A DNA stretch of 64,000 bases from DATKWD01 sp963704815 (GTDB lineage: Bacteria > Actinomycetota > Acidimicrobiia > Acidimicrobiales > Salinilacustritrichaceae). The notes below the pieces were generated by a model. It did no database searches. It had not been told where the DNA came from and worked only from the letters and a program-made list of their open reading frames with translations. The stretch is from assembly GCA_963704815.1 (NCBI GenBank), contig CAVPHU010000001.1, forward strand, positions 1,612,001 to 1,676,000. Direction: 5' to 3'. The translations under genes were made by a program, and so were the position numbers. This document shows positions 63,834 through 64,000 of the stretch, in pieces; position 1 is the first letter of the stretch, and every line of letters begins with the position of its first letter.

Positions 63834-64000
63834 ATGCTCGCATCCGAGATCCTCGAACGAAAGGGCAGCGAGGTGGCCACGGTCGGCCCCGACGACACGG
63901 TCGCCGACGCCATCGGCGTCCTCGAACGACACGGGGTCGGCGCGCTCGTCGTGTCGAGCGACGGCACCACGGTGATCGGCATCCTGTCCGAGCGCGACAT
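63834..64000 (+). CDS. CBS-domain protein (3' end outside window)
   Basis: The first 55 residues from ATG 63834 (GGAGGAG ribosome site upstream). MLASEILERKGSEVATVGPDDTVADAIGVLERHGVGALVVSS is the first CBS motif. CBS pairs bind adenosyl ligands. The gene continues beyond the window. Confidence 0.85.
   Translation, partial: MLASEILERKGSEVATVGPDDTVADAIGVLERHGVGALVVSSDGTTVIGILSERD

Noticed and set aside
1..64000. CRISPR arrays, rRNA genes, prophage and riboswitches
   Set aside because: No regularly spaced repeats, no rRNA-like stretches, no phage structural genes and no riboswitch pattern that I could recognise.

Overview
The window is a piece of a high-GC actinobacterial chromosome. I infer an Acidimicrobiia-type member (Ilumatobacter-like). 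The signs are a ClpC/DisA/RadA core, a SigR/RsrA thiol-stress pair, many GTG and TTG starts, 4-base stop/start overlaps and several apparently leaderless genes. Much of the gene order matches, from memory, the M. tuberculosis stretch radA-disA ... clpC1 ... lysS ... coaX-panD-panC ... folK-folB-folP-folE-ftsH ... hpt-tilS ... holB ... topA. This is therefore mostly conserved core chromosome with accessory insertions. The taxonomic call rests on gene content only.

Layout. 0-8.2 kb: disA (cut by the window edge), radA, a lipoprotein, a GT11-like glycosyltransferase, clpC, and a sortase next to a fasciclin-domain surface protein. 8.4-16.7 kb: polyprenyl diphosphate synthase, a histidine kinase and a LuxR-type regulator separated by an arylsulfatase and a thioesterase, then a minus-strand run of zinc-ribbon protein, hydrolase, acyltransferase-like protein and epimerase. 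16.7-34 kb: a cofactor supercluster (lysS, coaX, nadC; bioD, bioF, bioB, bioA; nadB; panD, panC with a DUF2520 reductase-like gene; folK, folB, folP, folE), broken by an MFS/TetR exporter pair and an AhpD-fold gene. 34-41 kb: ftsH, hpt, tilS, a regulator, a DUF2342 metalloprotease with a 42-residue membrane protein, and rsrA/sigR. 41-52 kb: accessory DNA with a DUF4097/cyclase pair, an inverted duplicate of a two-gene module, toxin-antitoxin-like genes, a transposase remnant and a trio of exported redox-type lipoproteins, ending at tRNA-Thr. 52-64 kb: holB, tmk, an MFS protein, topA, acetyl-CoA acetyltransferase, methylmalonyl-CoA epimerase, a hydrolase and a CBS protein.

The strongest unusual observation is the AhpD-fold gene at 22071-23057. 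Its CxxC redox motif is written C-F-Y-UGA, the frame continues cleanly past the UGA, and a small hairpin with the geometry of a bacterial SECIS lies 24 nt downstream. It looks like a selenoprotein that automatic annotation would split in two.

Many core genes here (polyprenyl synthase, coaX, nadC, MFS, bioF, bioB, bioA, nadB, topA and others) are interrupted by single-base indels, yet read through perfectly once the frame is changed. I read these as consensus sequence errors, not gene decay. They create false fusions (for example an apparent CoaX-LysS fusion) that should not be believed.
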